64,000 bases of DNA from Desmodus rotundus (lineage: Eukaryota > Chordata > Mammalia > Chiroptera > Phyllostomidae). The notes beneath the pieces are model-generated. The model saw only the letters and a program-made list of their open reading frames with translations, did not search any database and was not told the origin of the DNA. This document shows, one piece after another, positions 43,290 to 54,365 of the stretch. The translations under genes were made by a program, and so were the position numbers. Where the stretch lies: positions 54,246,022-54,310,021 of the forward strand of contig NC_071396.1 in the NCBI RefSeq assembly GCF_022682495.2, in the 5' to 3' direction. The first letter of the stretch is position 1, and each line of letters begins with the position of its first letter.

Positions 43290-43880
43290 CCATAAGACTA
43301 CTCCCCTGCTTCAGAGAGCAGTTGTTATTGTACCTCTGACTGGATACAAATTAGAGGCTCTCATGGCCCCCTCCTTGGGTTCAATTAATTGGCTAGAGAG
43401 GCTGACAGAAGTCAGAGAAACACACACTTACTAGATTGCTGATTTATAATAAAAGCTTATAATTCAGGAACAGCTAGATGGAAGAGACGCATAGGGCACA
43501 GTGTGGGGAAGAGTGTGCAGCTTCCATACCCTCTTTTGTTGCACCGCTCTCCCCAAATCTCCACATGTTCAACCTGACAACTCTCCAAACCCAGTCCTCT
43601 GGGGGTTTTTATGAAGGCTTCAATACATAGGCTTGACTGCTTAAATCACTGGCCATTGATCATTGGTTCAACCTCCAACCCTTCTCCAGAGGTGCAGGTG
43701 TAGGACTGAAAATTCCAACCCTCTAATCACCTGGTTGGTTCTCTTGGCAACTAGCCCTTATCCTTAGGTGTGGTCTAAAAAAATTGCCTCAATTTTTAAA
43801 GGTGCCATAACAAGACACCTTTATGGCTCTCATCACAGGAAATTTCAAGAGTTTTAGGAGCTCTGTGCCTGTGTCAACAG
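43290..43880. mobile_element. Probable old ERVL-class LTR
   Basis: Phrases 'gaagtcagagaaacacacac', 'gggtttttatgaaggcttca', 'taaatcactggccattgatc', 'attggttcaacctccaaccc', 'ttccaaccctctaatcacct', 'ggttggttctcttggcaact' and 'tcaagagttttaggagctctgtgcc' occur together in a common mammalian LTR that I believe is ERVL-related. There is no coding frame. Orientation and exact family were not settled. Confidence 0.45.
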
Positions 43881-44051
43881 GAAAGAAAGACTAAATATAT
43901 GAGACATATCATGACTGCTTCTCCTTTTGTTGACTTTCTCCACCCCTTTCTCCCCTTTTGGTTCCACCTTAAGAAAGAGATTCATTCCAGAGGCAGATGC
44001 AGCTAACACTGATTTCATACTCCTCTTGATTACTATGTACTTCCTAACATC
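43881..44051. other. Unassigned flank
   Basis: Nothing recognised. It ends at the duplication of the next SINE. Confidence 0.4.
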
Positions 44052-44315
44052 AAAATATTATTTCCCCACTCTGGCTGGTGTGGCTTAGTGGATTGAGTGC
44101 CAGCCTGAGAACCAAAGGGTCACTGGTTCGATTCCCGGTCAGGGCACATGCCTGGGTTGCAGGCCAGATCCCCAGTGGGGGTGGGGAGGTGCACAAGAGG
44201 CAACCACACATTGATGTTTTTCTCCCTCTCTTTCTTTCTCCTTTCACCATCTCTAAAAAAATAAGTAAATAAAATCTTTAAAAATATGTTTAAAAAACCT
44301 TAAAAAATATTATTT
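44052..44315 (+). mobile_element. Ves-type bat SINE with 12-bp TSD
   Basis: AAAATATTATTT is repeated exactly at 44052-44063 and 44304-44315. The head reads CTCTGGCTGGTGTGGCTTAG, with A-box-like text and a textbook B box (GGTTCGATTCCCGGTC at 44125-44140). The body contains 'catgcctgggttgcaggcca', 'gatccccagtgggggtgggg' and 'ggcaaccacacattgatgtt', then a pyrimidine stretch and 'aagtaaataaaatctttaaa'. It is close to the apparent family consensus and among the youngest insertions here. Confidence 0.93.
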
Positions 44316-44470
44316 ATCCCATTCTACTTCTTATTGTCACCATTGGTCATGGTAAGACTTGGGGGAAATTCACAACAGTTCCACCTGACAAAAGATTTGG
44401 ATAACCATTCCACTTGATTCCCCCATTGGAGGGGTGAAAAATAATGTGCAAAGACTAAAATAATTCCAGC
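44316..44470. other. Unassigned flank
   Basis: Nothing recognised. Confidence 0.4.
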
Positions 44471-44474
44471 TACA

Positions 44475-44670
44475 ATTGAATGAGCACTTTCCTTGTGCCT
44501 AATACCACACTAAGTGCTTTGCATGCATTATCTCACTTCATCCTTTCCTCTACCAAATGAAGCAGGTGACATTCAAACAAGAAATACCCAAGGAAAAATG
44601 ACCTATCTAGTATCACAACCAACACTCAAGAATAAGCTGAAGTTATTTTACACCCATGTGTTGTAACTAG
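44475..44670 (-). mobile_element. MIR SINE, antisense
   Basis: Antisense MIR: 'ttgaatgagcactttccttg', 'tgcctaataccacactaagt', 'gctttgcatgcattatctca', 'cttcatcctttcctctacca' and 'aaatgaagcaggtgacattc'. Confidence 0.75.
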
Positions 44671-44984
44671 TGGGCAGGCAGATACAACCAGGGCAGAAGA
44701 GGCAGGTGGAAAGACAGGTAAACTCTCCATGAAAAAAGTAAAAGCAAGCTTCATACTTTGCAGAATCTTCTCACTGTGAGGTGGAATCTTTGGAAATTTT
44801 TATGAACTCAGGGAGAGCTGAAGACCTGAGAAGTTAATATCTCCAACTGCCTTATCTTCTGCTTTATGTAACATGTCCTTAATTTTCCATTTCTTTTTCC
44901 ACAAATCGAGTTCACCTCCTTTAAGTGTTTTTGTTGATATTTTTCCATCAATCACATCACCATCTTGTGACAAGCATACCATTT
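44671..44984. other. Unassigned non-coding DNA
   Basis: Nothing recognised. Confidence 0.45.
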
Positions 44985-45125
44985 CAATTCCCATTTGTCT
45001 ATGAGAAAACAGAGGTTCACAGTGTGTTGAAAACTTGCCTGAGGTCACACAGGTAGTAAGTGGTAGAGCCAGATTTGACACAGGTCTATGTGATTCCTGA
45101 CACCAAGCTCGGAACCTCCACTTCA
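44985..45125 (-). mobile_element. MIR SINE fragment, antisense
   Basis: 'gtctatgagaaaacagaggt', 'tgcctgaggtcacacaggta', 'gtaagtggtagagccagatt' and 'tgacacaggtctatgtgatt' is a clear antisense MIR core. Confidence 0.8.
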
Positions 45126-45419
45126 TATTCCACCTCTAAAAAATGGGTTGTGAGCTGGGTGTATGCCTGCAGATCTCTTGGAATTCTTCAGTTTCTGTCA
45201 GTCATTTACCAAATGGACAGAAGAGGTATATGGAGCCACTTTCACCTGGAAGACCCAGTGAGTTTTCAATGTTCTTCTCTGCTCAAAGTGCCTGCCACGA
45301 ATGTCTCATGTAGATGAACATGAGTAAAGAAAGGACTCATGAGTAAGGGGCCTCCATAGTTACTGCTGGGGAAATAAGACATAGGAGTTACTATGTCTGG
45401 GAGCTGGGATTTCACAAGC
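45126..45419. other. Unassigned non-coding DNA
   Basis: Nothing recognised. Confidence 0.4.
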
Positions 45420-45870
45420 CTTTAAGCTTGGAAAAAGATTGAGGTAGAGTAAGATGGGGATTTCCTCCTTGCAGAAGGAAGAACATATGCAGAAAAAGGG
45501 AGAATATGTAGTGTAGTCAAAGAAAACAAATGGTCCTCTATTTATAGCTTACCCTCAAAGAAGCAGCCATCTGGGGAGAATGATTAGCCCCTTTTCGATG
45601 TGAAGGCATTGATGAAAGTGATGACAATAATAGCGTATTGGCTGAGGATTTGATTGGGGCCGTATACCACAGGACTTTGAATGTCAGGCTGAGGAGCATG
45701 GACTTTATCAGGCACCTGATGGGCATCACTAATGGGCAAGGCATCTGAGTGATATGATCAGTATTTTCCTATAATGATAATGTGTAGAATGGATCTGGGT
45801 TGGGAGAGAGAACGTGACAAGGAAGACCAGCCAGGAGACTAATGTAGCAGATATGGGGATATATGATTTT
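45420..45870 (-). mobile_element. L2 LINE, antisense
   Basis: Antisense L2 cues: 'ttgaatgtcaggctgaggag', 'catggactttatcaggcacc', 'tgggcatcactaatgggcaa', 'gagtgatatgatcagtattt' and 'gaccagccaggagactaatg'. Divergent. Confidence 0.55.
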
Positions 45871-47639
45871 GGGATAAAAATTTGTATACTAGGTAGTTGA
45901 AAAATGACTGTTGAGGGGAGGGAGCACCTTTATGCCTATAATTTAAATGTCCCAAATTGAATATGTACTAATAGTGAGTAATGTTCTAGGAAGTGGATTA
46001 TAATGGTATTTAATTTGAAAGCCATATCATTATTTACTGCTTTTCTCTATGCCAGACATATAGTAGAATCCACTTCCTTTTCCTCTATTTCAGAATCGTG
46101 TTAAACACATCAGTGGTCCTTCAGGTTGTCACTGAAATCTTATAATACAAGACTCAGTGTTTCACACCCTTGAAAAGTAGTGTCAAATGTCTCCATTCTC
46201 TTTACACTAATTGGAGTTTGCCTCCAGCATGAATCAATATTCAGAATGCTCCTTGTACTGCGTGCACCACAAATTTAAATTAGCATGTTGCTGGAGATTT
46301 ATTTTCTAAGTGCTAAGGTTAAATTTCTTCTATGTAAAATGGGGAAGAAAATTCATAGGATTGGAAGGCTTATAAACTGAAATTTAATCAATCATTTAGT
46401 TCTCTTTATGTCAAATTACTTAAGAACATCGAGTGTGTTTTTCTCTGAAAAAAAAGTCGGGGAGGGGATAAAGGAAGAAAATTACATTTATTTGAAAAGA
46501 AAGAGAAGAAAAATGTGAATAAGGACTGATGCTTTTAGAACACTCAGGTTTATTATTTCCTATTATTGGTTCTGTATAGGCTAATTTAAAACAGCTATCT
46601 TCCTGTGTATAGTACGAGGATGGTGCATTTGTAACATAGCAACGTATTCTTAGAAATAGACAGGCCTCCCACTATAGGGAGAGACCAAATGTGCCCTTAC
46701 TTAAAATCGTTTTTTCAGCTACTCTCATGAGAATGACTGCAAAGACTGACTGCTTCAGAAACAGAGTTCTGGATATTTAGGTCATGGTAAATAAATTGTT
46801 TGAAGATTAAGTGAGTATATAAAGATGAAATAATATATGCAGCATTTATTGAAAGACCTTATATTAGAGAAAACTCAAATGTTTTCTGTCTTAAAATTTT
46901 TTTTCTAAATAGAATATTTTATTGTGAATTAAATGCTAGCATTCATAGTTACATTTACCTTATTGACAAATGAGATTAAACCATTGGACATACTCATTTT
47001 GCTCCCAAGTGTGCTCAATTTAGGTCAACAATTTAGTGATTATTTTGCTTTCACTCAAAACACACCCAATTTCATACAGCTGTTAAGATAAACTCACATT
47101 TCAAGGCTTCTTTTTTAAACCTTAGGAACATATGAATCCACTATAATAACAGTCCTTCTTCTGAATCTAAACCTATTAAAACATGTCTACATAGAGAAAT
47201 ATTAAATAGAGTTATTTCAGAGGCCTAAACCAGAAGCCTGGGAGTCACCTCTCATTCCTGAGCACGAACTCAGTCACTAAGGCCTATGTATTTGACTTGT
47301 TTCTATCCTTCCTTCTTTCTTGAAGAGAAAATTCCATCTCTGTTCCAGACTGAGCAACCACATGCTTCAGGAGACACTGAGTGAATTTTAACGAGTCTAA
47401 GCAATCACAGTCTTTCCATTCCCCTTGCACGTGATTGTTTCAGAAACAGGTGTGTGATGCAGTTCTGGCCAACTGAATGAGAAACATGTGGAATTCAATA
47501 GTTCCTTCTCCCCACTCCTGCTGGAGTGATTATTCTAACATGTAGCAATATAGGACATTTCCCGAAACTCCAAACTTTGCATATAGTTCTCTGTGGCAGG
47601 GTCTCAGCCTTGTGTCCTACTATTCCTCTGAATGCACTG
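45871..47639. other. Unassigned non-coding DNA
   Basis: Long AT-rich stretch without a recognised element. Around 47215-47530 are hints of L2 sense text ('gcctgggagtcacctctcat') too weak to call. A 102-codon frame from 47526 runs into the L2. Confidence 0.4.
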
Positions 47640-48003
47640 CACTACATTTACAGAACTGCTCATGATTTCTTAAATGTGCCATGTTGCATACCCATTGCTC
47701 CTTTATGCCTGCTTTTTTTTCCCTTTGCAGTATGGTTATCCCCATCATTCACTAACAAACAATCATGCATCCTGACCTATGACCATTCTCTCCCAATTAG
47801 ACTTACTCATTGCTTCTTTCATGCTACATTATAAACAGTGCACCCACTATTGTAATTATCACAGTGCACTGTAAGAACTTATTGATGCAGCTCTCTTCTC
47901 TACTTGTATATGACCTCATGAGGAATGGTATGGAGTTTACCATTGTATCCATAGCACCCAGCATAGACCTTAGCCAGATATTCCGTATGTGAATACTGAA
48001 TGA
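47640..48003 (+). mobile_element. L2 LINE 3' end
   Basis: Sense L2 terminus: 'gtatatgacctcatgaggaa', 'tggagtttaccattgtatcc', 'atagcacccagcatagacct' and the closing 'gtgaatactgaatgaaggaa'. The natural (TGAA)n tail of L2 passes straight into the GGAA microsatellite. Confidence 0.7.
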
Positions 48004-48202
48004 AGGAAAGAAGAAAGGGAGGGTGGGAGGGTGTCAGGGAAGGAGGAAGGGATGGAGGAAGGAAAGGAAAGAAGGAAGGAAAGAGGGAAGAAAGGAAGGA
48101 ATGAAGGAAGGAAAGAGGGAAGGAAGGAAGGAAGGAAAGAGGGAAGGAAGGAAGGAAGGAAGGAAGGAAGGAAGGAAGGAAGGAAGGAAGGAAGGAAGGG
48201 AG
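48002..48202. repeat. (GGAA)n microsatellite, polypurine
   Basis: About 200 bases of GGAA/GAAA/GGGA units. The first half is impure and 48142-48198 is a nearly pure (GGAA)14. All but a few bases are purines on this strand. It grows out of the tail of the adjoining L2 copy. Open frames here in all six phases are artefacts of the repeat. Confidence 0.97.
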
Positions 48203-48309
48203 GTGCATATATGAAAGCTGCCATAAAGCAAAAATGTTTTGAGCACCTGAATGCACTGTATGGGCTATTTCTCATGATTGTGGATTGATAGCAGTGATAG
48301 CAAAAGTAT
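48203..48309. other. Unassigned flank
   Basis: Nothing recognised. Confidence 0.4.
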
Positions 48310-48540
48310 CAACATCAACAGTTAACACTTACATGAGCATTGTACAGGCACAATGCTGAACATTTTATATGATTATGTCATTTATATTTCATGACAATCC
48401 AGTGAAGAAGATACTAACATTATCATCCTTCTACTACAGACAAAGAAACTGAGGCTTAAAGGCATTTCTATTTCAAAGTAAATGATAGCAGAGCCAAGAG
48501 TGAAACCCAGGTCTAACTCTGGAACCTTAACCAGCTATCT
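48310..48540 (-). mobile_element. MIR SINE, antisense, near full length
   Basis: 'taacacttacatgagcattg', 'tacaggcacaatgctgaaca', 'tttatatttcatgacaatcc', 'tactacagacaaagaaactg', 'aggcttaaaggcatttctat', 'gcagagccaagagtgaaacc' and 'caggtctaactctggaacct' give the whole antisense MIR in order. Confidence 0.88.
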
Positions 48541-49390
48541 GTAAATACGTATTGTCCTATTTGCTTTACACACACATTGTTCATACCAAAGAGAGGGAAA
48601 ATCTGAGCCTCTGGTCTTTGGCTGGTATTCTCTCTGTTACTGACTATATTCCTCAAAATCCCCCTTACTTAGAACTGGGATTTCTGAAGGGCCAGGTCCT
48701 GTGAAATGGTTTTGTACAATGAATATTTCCTCTGACCCTCAACGTGCAATTCCCTTTCTAACCTCATAGCTCACCATAGTCAGCTAAGCTTATAACCCCA
48801 TGAGTCTCTTACACTTATGCGATCTACCATCCAGGTAACCAATAATATGTGTGTAGGTGATTCTAAGACTGAACAAGAGGAATGTCAGGCTGGGCTGGCT
48901 AACCACTGCTCACTGCTAGAGCTTTCCTTAAAAAAGGACACCAGCAGTTCTGAAAGGCTTCTACAGAAAGACATAGAAAGAATTTAGCTTCCTTAGAGAA
49001 GGTTGGACCATTACCCCTACACAAGGACATCTCCAATACCCTCTGGCTTCTAAAGGATCTTCTACTGGAACCTACCCCCATCCTGAGACACAGCTTAAAG
49101 TTCTGGTCACCCCACAGTCAATGGCGATTCCTCCTCAGAGACTCTAGGACTATTCATTCATCAGTTCTGAGTTGAGTCGCTGTGAGAAACCACATGCAGG
49201 TACTATACAGATACTGTGTAGAGTTAATGCAGACACAGTCTCGGTCCTCAAGGAGCAACAGTCTAGAATGTGCTTGTGTGTTTATAAATGTGGAAGACAT
49301 GTCATTTAAACGTTGCCAGTCATTAGACATGGAAACAACCCTGGAGCTCACTTTGCATTGGGGCAGCCCAATAATGGGTACTTAAGTTAA
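48541..49390. other. Unassigned non-coding DNA
   Basis: Nothing recognised. Frames of 60-67 codons overlap on both strands. Confidence 0.45.
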
Positions 49391-49404
49391 CCCAATGCAA
49401 CTTC

Positions 49405-49437
49405 AAACAAAACAAAAACAAAACAAAACAAAAACAA
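49405..49437. repeat. (AAAAC)n simple repeat
   Basis: Impure CAAAA/CAAAAA run. No SINE or LINE body is seen next to it. Confidence 0.85.
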
Positions 49438-49446
49438 TCCCCCCCA

Positions 49447-50099
49447 AACTGTGAGGTCATTACTGACCTGAATGCAGATGCTACACACTAAGATATTGAC
49501 TCATTTGTTTACCAAGGTAAATTGGGCAATAGAAATGAACACTTACATACTTAAAGAAATTGTAAATTTCTCATAAATATAGATTTTGATTAGTCTGTTC
49601 CTGATAATTATTTACTCTCAGAAAATCTGAAAGCCAATTTAGGAAGAAAAATAAAAAATGAGAGGATCACTTATAACTTTATAGGAATTTAGAGGAAAAA
49701 ATAACTTCTATCTAGTGGAATTAATTATAGAATAATTCATTTGGGCAAGATGAGGTTTTTTGACAGGTATAGAAAACCATGTGAGTAAAAGTATGGCAAT
49801 ATTCAGGCCTGAATATTTAGGTAATGTTATAAGAGGTTTGGTTTGAAGTGAATGTTTGGAGCCTGAAAACAGGTGAGAAAGGTTCTTCTAGGACATGAAG
49901 GGGACCAAAAAAAAACCAAAACCAAAACCAAACAAACAACCCCAGAACTATTTTCCATGGGCTCAGTCCCCTTATAATACAGGCTTCACCACTAGATGAG
50001 TATTCTAGGAACCCATCTGTATCAATGTGCCAGCTGGCGTTGTTGTGAGAGGCTGCGTTTGGCTTCGGTGAATTTTTTTGAAGACTCTTTCAATGCTTT
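49447..50099. other. Unassigned DNA, part may be worn mariner
   Basis: An A/C-rich run (49905-49941) and unassigned DNA. The last 100 bases may be decayed upstream mariner sequence, since the transposase remnant follows without a clean boundary. Confidence 0.35.
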
Positions 50100-50503
50100 T
50101 GCCCATTTCATGAAGGTGATTTATGAGCACACCTGACCACACTGTGCTGAGTGTTCAGCAGTTTTTGACCAAAAATGTCATGACTCCCATGCCCCACCCT
50201 CCCAATTCACCTGATCTCACCCCAAGCGACTTATTTTTTTGTTTGTTTCCACTGATGAAAAGAGTCCTCAAAGGGAAACATTTTGCCACTGCAGAAGAGA
50301 TGAAACAAAAAACAGCAAAAGCACTAAAAGGCATCACAATTGACAAGTTCAAAAACTGTTTTGAGCAGTGGGAAAAACGTCTTGATAGGTGGTGTACTGC
50401 ATCAAATGGAGAGTACTTTGAAGATAACTGAAGTTTAAACATGTAAGAATAAATACACAATTTTTATAAATAAATTCCATTTTTTGGGTCCCCCCTTGTA
50501 TAT
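50100..50503 (+). mobile_element. Mariner transposon, 3' portion
   Basis: The C-terminal third of a mariner transposase gene, a short 3'UTR with AATAAATA, and the 3' terminal inverted repeat. The end reads 'ttttttgggtccccccttgta' and is followed by TA, the mariner target. The 5' terminal repeat and most of the gene are missing or unrecognisable. The terminal sequence differs from that of the three MITEs in this window. Confidence 0.75.
50123..50431 (+). pseudogene. Mariner transposase C-terminal remnant
   Basis: An open frame of 102 residues. Mariner transposases cut and join DNA with a D,D(34)D triad. Present are the third catalytic aspartate in the context HPPNSPDLTPSD (residues about 26-37), the following FF..LFP and LKGKHF motifs, and the C-terminal 'FEQWEKRLDRWC...GEYFED'. 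Just upstream, text resembling the usual region around the second aspartate is frame-broken (a stop at 50117), and the N-terminal DNA-binding domain is absent. The ATG is therefore internal, not a true start. Intact mariner transposases are about 340 residues. The remnant cannot be active. Confidence 0.85.
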
Positions 50504-51279
50504 TTTGGTCAATAGTCATTCACCATGCCTGTAAACGCTGCCCACTCCACAAGTCAGCAGTGGAAGAGCAGAGCAGTACCTGAAGTGGTCAAGTACTTGG
50601 GTTTTAATTTAGCACCATCTGGCTCTTTTCTGGATCAGCATTCTGTATAACTTACTCAAGGTTTATAATTTCATGATATTCTCAGACTGTTTTCACTGTT
50701 TATGAATTTCCTCCAAATGCCAGTTATTCAGTGCCTCTCTAATCTTAAAAATTCCCTCTTTATCCTCACTCTTCAAAAAGATACGAGTTGAAAACACTTT
50801 ATCTTGCTCTCAATGGAAAATGTGAATGCACTGAGACTGAGAGTCTTGACAAGAACAGTAAAAGTTGAGCAATATCTTTAAAAAATGCTACTTCACTCCT
50901 ATCTATTAGCTGTTTTTCACTAGCCATTTTCTTTCTGTTGAAAGCATCAATGTTTCTCCCCTCAATGTGGATATTTGCTGCTTTCACACCACTCAGCAAT
51001 CCCTCCCCTCTCCCTAAAAATACTTCAGTTTCTGTTGGAAATTTAACTCTTTTTCATTGAATATCATTGTGGTGAAATAGTAAAGCTGTAGGTCTGCCAC
51101 CAACAGAGGAGTCCCAAAGAGGTCCCTAGAGTCTCTCTCTCTCGTGGATTCTTTCCTTCATTACTCTGGCTCACACTGGAGACAGAGAGGAGACCAGATT
51201 CCAGCCAGGTGGATGCACCCTCCCAAAACTGCCAGCCATGGCCCACTAGGCAGACTGTTTGCTGTTCCTTTTTAGCAGA
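50504..51279. other. Unassigned non-coding DNA
   Basis: No element recognised. Confidence 0.45.
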
Positions 51280-52084
51280 CCATCCCTGTACTTCCTACTT
51301 CCTTCTCCTTTTCAAGTGTAAGTCTCCAGATCCCCACCAATGATTGTTTTGTTTTACTCTTCTCTTTCTTAAGCATAGTTAAGACCTTTGCACTTGCTCT
51401 TTCCTCTATCTGAAATTCCTGTCCTTAAAATCTTTGAAAATGCATGTACTGCATAGAAAAATGTTAATTTTCCTAGGCAATTAGCTAGGATTATTCAAAG
51501 GAATTAAGTCACTGGGAGCACCAGAAGAACTACAAAGGTGCCATTCAAAATATTAAATCACAACATTATGTTTTCTAAAAACTGGGAATATCATATACCT
51601 AGTTATCTAGATGTTATTTCCCTGGTCCAAACTCAATAAAACCTTACTGTCTACATAAAATGTAATTTGTTCAAGACCCAAATTATTTTTCCTGTCATGC
51701 ATTACTTCTCTTTAACCTAGTCAAGTTTCCATCCAACCGAACAACATACATAATACATCTTCTAGGCTTTTCTGTCCCATGCCTCAGCACTGCTGTTTGG
51801 CTTAACCCAAATATCTTTACCTTCCTCTTCTTTCCCTCTCTTTTTTACATATACATTTCTAGATTAAAAACTACTTTTTCCACAGATCTTTCATGATTGG
51901 CCACTCAGAGTCTCTTCTTACTGAGTTCCCTATGCACTGTATGTAAACTCTTCCTATACAGAACTTACTATAAGGTAGAAAGTTCTATTTGTAAGTGTAT
52001 GTTATGTACCCTACTAGACTCTAAGCTTCTCACTAAGGGGGCAGAAAAGGGGGTCTTTGTTTTGCATCACTGAAATACCTGACA
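51280..52084 (+). mobile_element. L2 LINE, worn
   Basis: Discontinuous sense L2 cues: 'agacctttgcacttgctctt', 'tcctctatctgaaattcctg', 'ccctactagactctaagctt' and 'ctcactaagggggcagaaaa' with 'tctttgttttgcatcactg'. Boundaries are approximate. Confidence 0.5.
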
Positions 52085-52230
52085 TTCAAATATTTATTGA
52101 GTACCTCTTCTATGCAATGCATTATTCAAGGTGTTTCAATTACAAAATTGAATCATGTATTGCTAGATATTGTGATAACCCACATGTTGGGGGTGGATAA
52201 TATCTAACATCTTTGTTTTTAAAAAATGAC
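52085..52230 (-). mobile_element. L2/MIR end, antisense
   Basis: 'caaatatttattgagtacct', 'cttctatgcaatgcattatt' and 'caaggtgtttcaattaca' read as an antisense L2 or MIR end placed head-on to the preceding sense L2. Confidence 0.55.
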
Positions 52231-52607
52231 CTAGAACTCACAGGCCAGCAGTAGGAAACTACAGATACAACAAATTAAACAAGAGAGATATTGAGAGAAA
52301 ATAAAGATTAAAGTTGGAGGAATCTTACATAATTCTGTTGAGGAGAATGAGGTTGGAGTAGGCTTCACAGAGGAAATATAGTAATTTCACATAATAATTC
52401 AGTACATATTAGTGGAGAAAGTTATATTCACGGACACATTTAACAAACTATCTCATGCTTAGTTTTGTGTTGGTGGAGAAAACAATGCCTTGGTTGATGT
52501 ATAGTTAAGAACATCTTTCCCAAAGTTTACATTTTGAATTTGAAGTTCACCACATGATTTCTACAGCTTATTATTTCTGGCATAGAACTCTCTGAAATCA
52601 AGTCTAA
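52231..52607. other. Unassigned non-coding DNA
   Basis: Nothing recognised up to the TA target of the MITE. Confidence 0.4.
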
Positions 52608-52609
52608 TA

Positions 52610-52737
52610 CAGGGTGGGGGAAAAGTAGGTTTACAGTTGTGAGTACACAAAACAGAGTTTATTCTTGTATTATTATTGATTAATTATTTTATTATCTTCA
52701 ATATGAACAACTGAAAACCTACTTTTGTCCCATCCTG
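52610..52737 (+). mobile_element. Mariner-like MITE, copy 2 of 3
   Basis: A 128-bp element flanked by TA (52608-52609 and 52738-52739). Ends CAGGGTGGGGGAAAAGTAGG and, from the other strand, CAGGATGGGACAAAAGTAGG. The core 'agagtttattcttgtattat' is shared with the copy at 62763 and, inverted, with that at 12436. Non-coding. Confidence 0.88.
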
Positions 52738-53280
52738 TATATTAGAAATGGACCAAAGAAGGGAAGCTATTCTGGAGCTAAAATCTACCATGGAAGATTC
52801 ATTTAGTAGTTCTCCAGAAATTAGCTACATTTAAATATATATATATAATTAGACTATCAGAAACCCTCAGAGCATTGGTACTGGAAAGTGGAGCCATGAG
52901 GACTGACTCTTCAGCTCCATTCTCCATGAAGACCTCTTGCACCTGCCTTGAACCTGCAGAGTGTTGGTGATGAAGTATACATTCTTCTGAGCACTCAGCT
53001 GTCTATCAGGAAGCCAGTGGATCTGAGGCAGTAGCCCTTTAACCTGAAATGCCAAAGTCACTTTTTTCCTAAGGAGAGGTGAATGTACTGCTGCCTCGGT
53101 GAGGCTACCATATTAATTTCCAACTGATCAAGGGTGACACCTGCTGGCTCATGAAGAGAGAGACTTGTTTGTCTAAAGTGACTATAAGACTGAATTAAGT
53201 TGAATTAACTATGGGAAATTGTGGATAAAGCCATCAATTCTAAACACCAAAATGGAATGACTTCAAGACCAAGCTGATTA
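52738..53280. other. Unassigned non-coding DNA
   Basis: No element recognised. AT dinucleotide run at 52835-52848. Confidence 0.4.
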
Positions 53281-53820
53281 TTATGTGGAAATTCTCAAGA
53301 TGATGACCATAATCAACCCGGATTGGAATGTAGACCTGACAGCCATGCAGAAACATGGCCCCAGACTTGTGTACTCCTTGGAGAGAAGGCAAAGATGTCC
53401 TACTCTACCTGGCCCTCCTTGCCCAACTCCTGGGCTAGAGGAGCACTTTCTAATCACTGTTTCTTCCTTTAGTCTCGTTTTGCTCCAACCCATCCTATGA
53501 AAGCAACTAGAGCAATCCCTTATATCACCCTCATGCTCCAGAGCCAGAATGTGAGTCATGAGGAAGCCACATGGTCTCATTGTAGACGCACCTGGACCCA
53601 CTGGCAGTTGTACTCCAACAGGCAAAGATGCAGATGCCAAGGGTCTGACCTGACATGTTTTGTGGGGCAGGTCTGTGGACTGGCACTCTCTCTCAGACCT
53701 CCAGGCTCTTGCTCCTATTTTGCTCTTAACTTTACTCGCTGCTTTGAGTTCCTTCTGCCTGTCCGATCCGATCCCCAAGGCTATGCAGATTCCCTTCACT
53801 CCCACAGCTCTGCTCTTTGA
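53281..53820. other. Opposed overlapping open frames, unclear
   Basis: A 174-codon frame on the minus strand (53281-53805) overlaps 71- and 107-codon frames on the plus strand. None shows a motif that I recognise. The stretch is GC-richer than its neighbours, which alone lengthens open frames. There is no visible promoter, and splice signals were not evident. Probably an unnamed old repeat or chance frames. Confidence 0.2.
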
Positions 53821-54094
53821 TTACTCCTGAGGAAAGGGAGCCCATGCTCGGAAATTACTCTGACTCCCCCAGTTTCCATTCTATTTGGTACCTGCTCTTA
53901 GTCATCCTGGGAAAAGTGATATCAAAGTTAAGCTAAGTAAATCTGCATTTTCAATGAGAACACTTTGGCAGAGCATATTCTTAACCCAAAGTAGTGTATC
54001 TTTAATGGTCTAATGAGCATTGTGCCAAAGAGCAAGAAGGAAATACTTGGGGTGGGTATGGAGTAAACCTTCTAGATGCTCTGGAAATTAATAC
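53821..54094. other. Unassigned non-coding DNA
   Basis: Nothing recognised. Confidence 0.4.
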
Positions 54095-54365
54095 ACATTA
54101 ATAATAATAATCATAATCATAATATTTACTGGGTACTCACATGTATGAGACATAAAACCATACATTTGACTTCTCTTACCTTATAGAAGCATCTCAACAA
54201 TCCTAATAGAGAGAGTAGATTATGTCTAGTTTATAGATGAGTATACAGATGTTCAGAAAATATAAGTAACTTGAGCAAAATCACACAGTAGATTTGTGTG
54301 AGTCTGGGATCTCTGTCAGGGTCTTTCTAGTTCAAAACCCATCCATTTAATTGATTATGCTCTCT
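54095..54365 (-). mobile_element. MIR SINE, antisense, near full length
   Basis: 'ataatatttactgggtactc', 'acttctcttaccttatagaa', 'gcatctcaacaatcctaata', 'tatgtctagtttatagatga', 'gtatacagatgttcagaaaa', 'taacttgagcaaaatcacac' and 'tgtgtgagtctgggatctct'. A short AAT/CAT run marks its outer end. Confidence 0.75.

Noticed and set aside
47900..48288. Several frames of 63-118 codons on both strands with repeated FLPS, RKEG or KEGR units
   Set aside because: Pure translation of the GGAA microsatellite in different phases.
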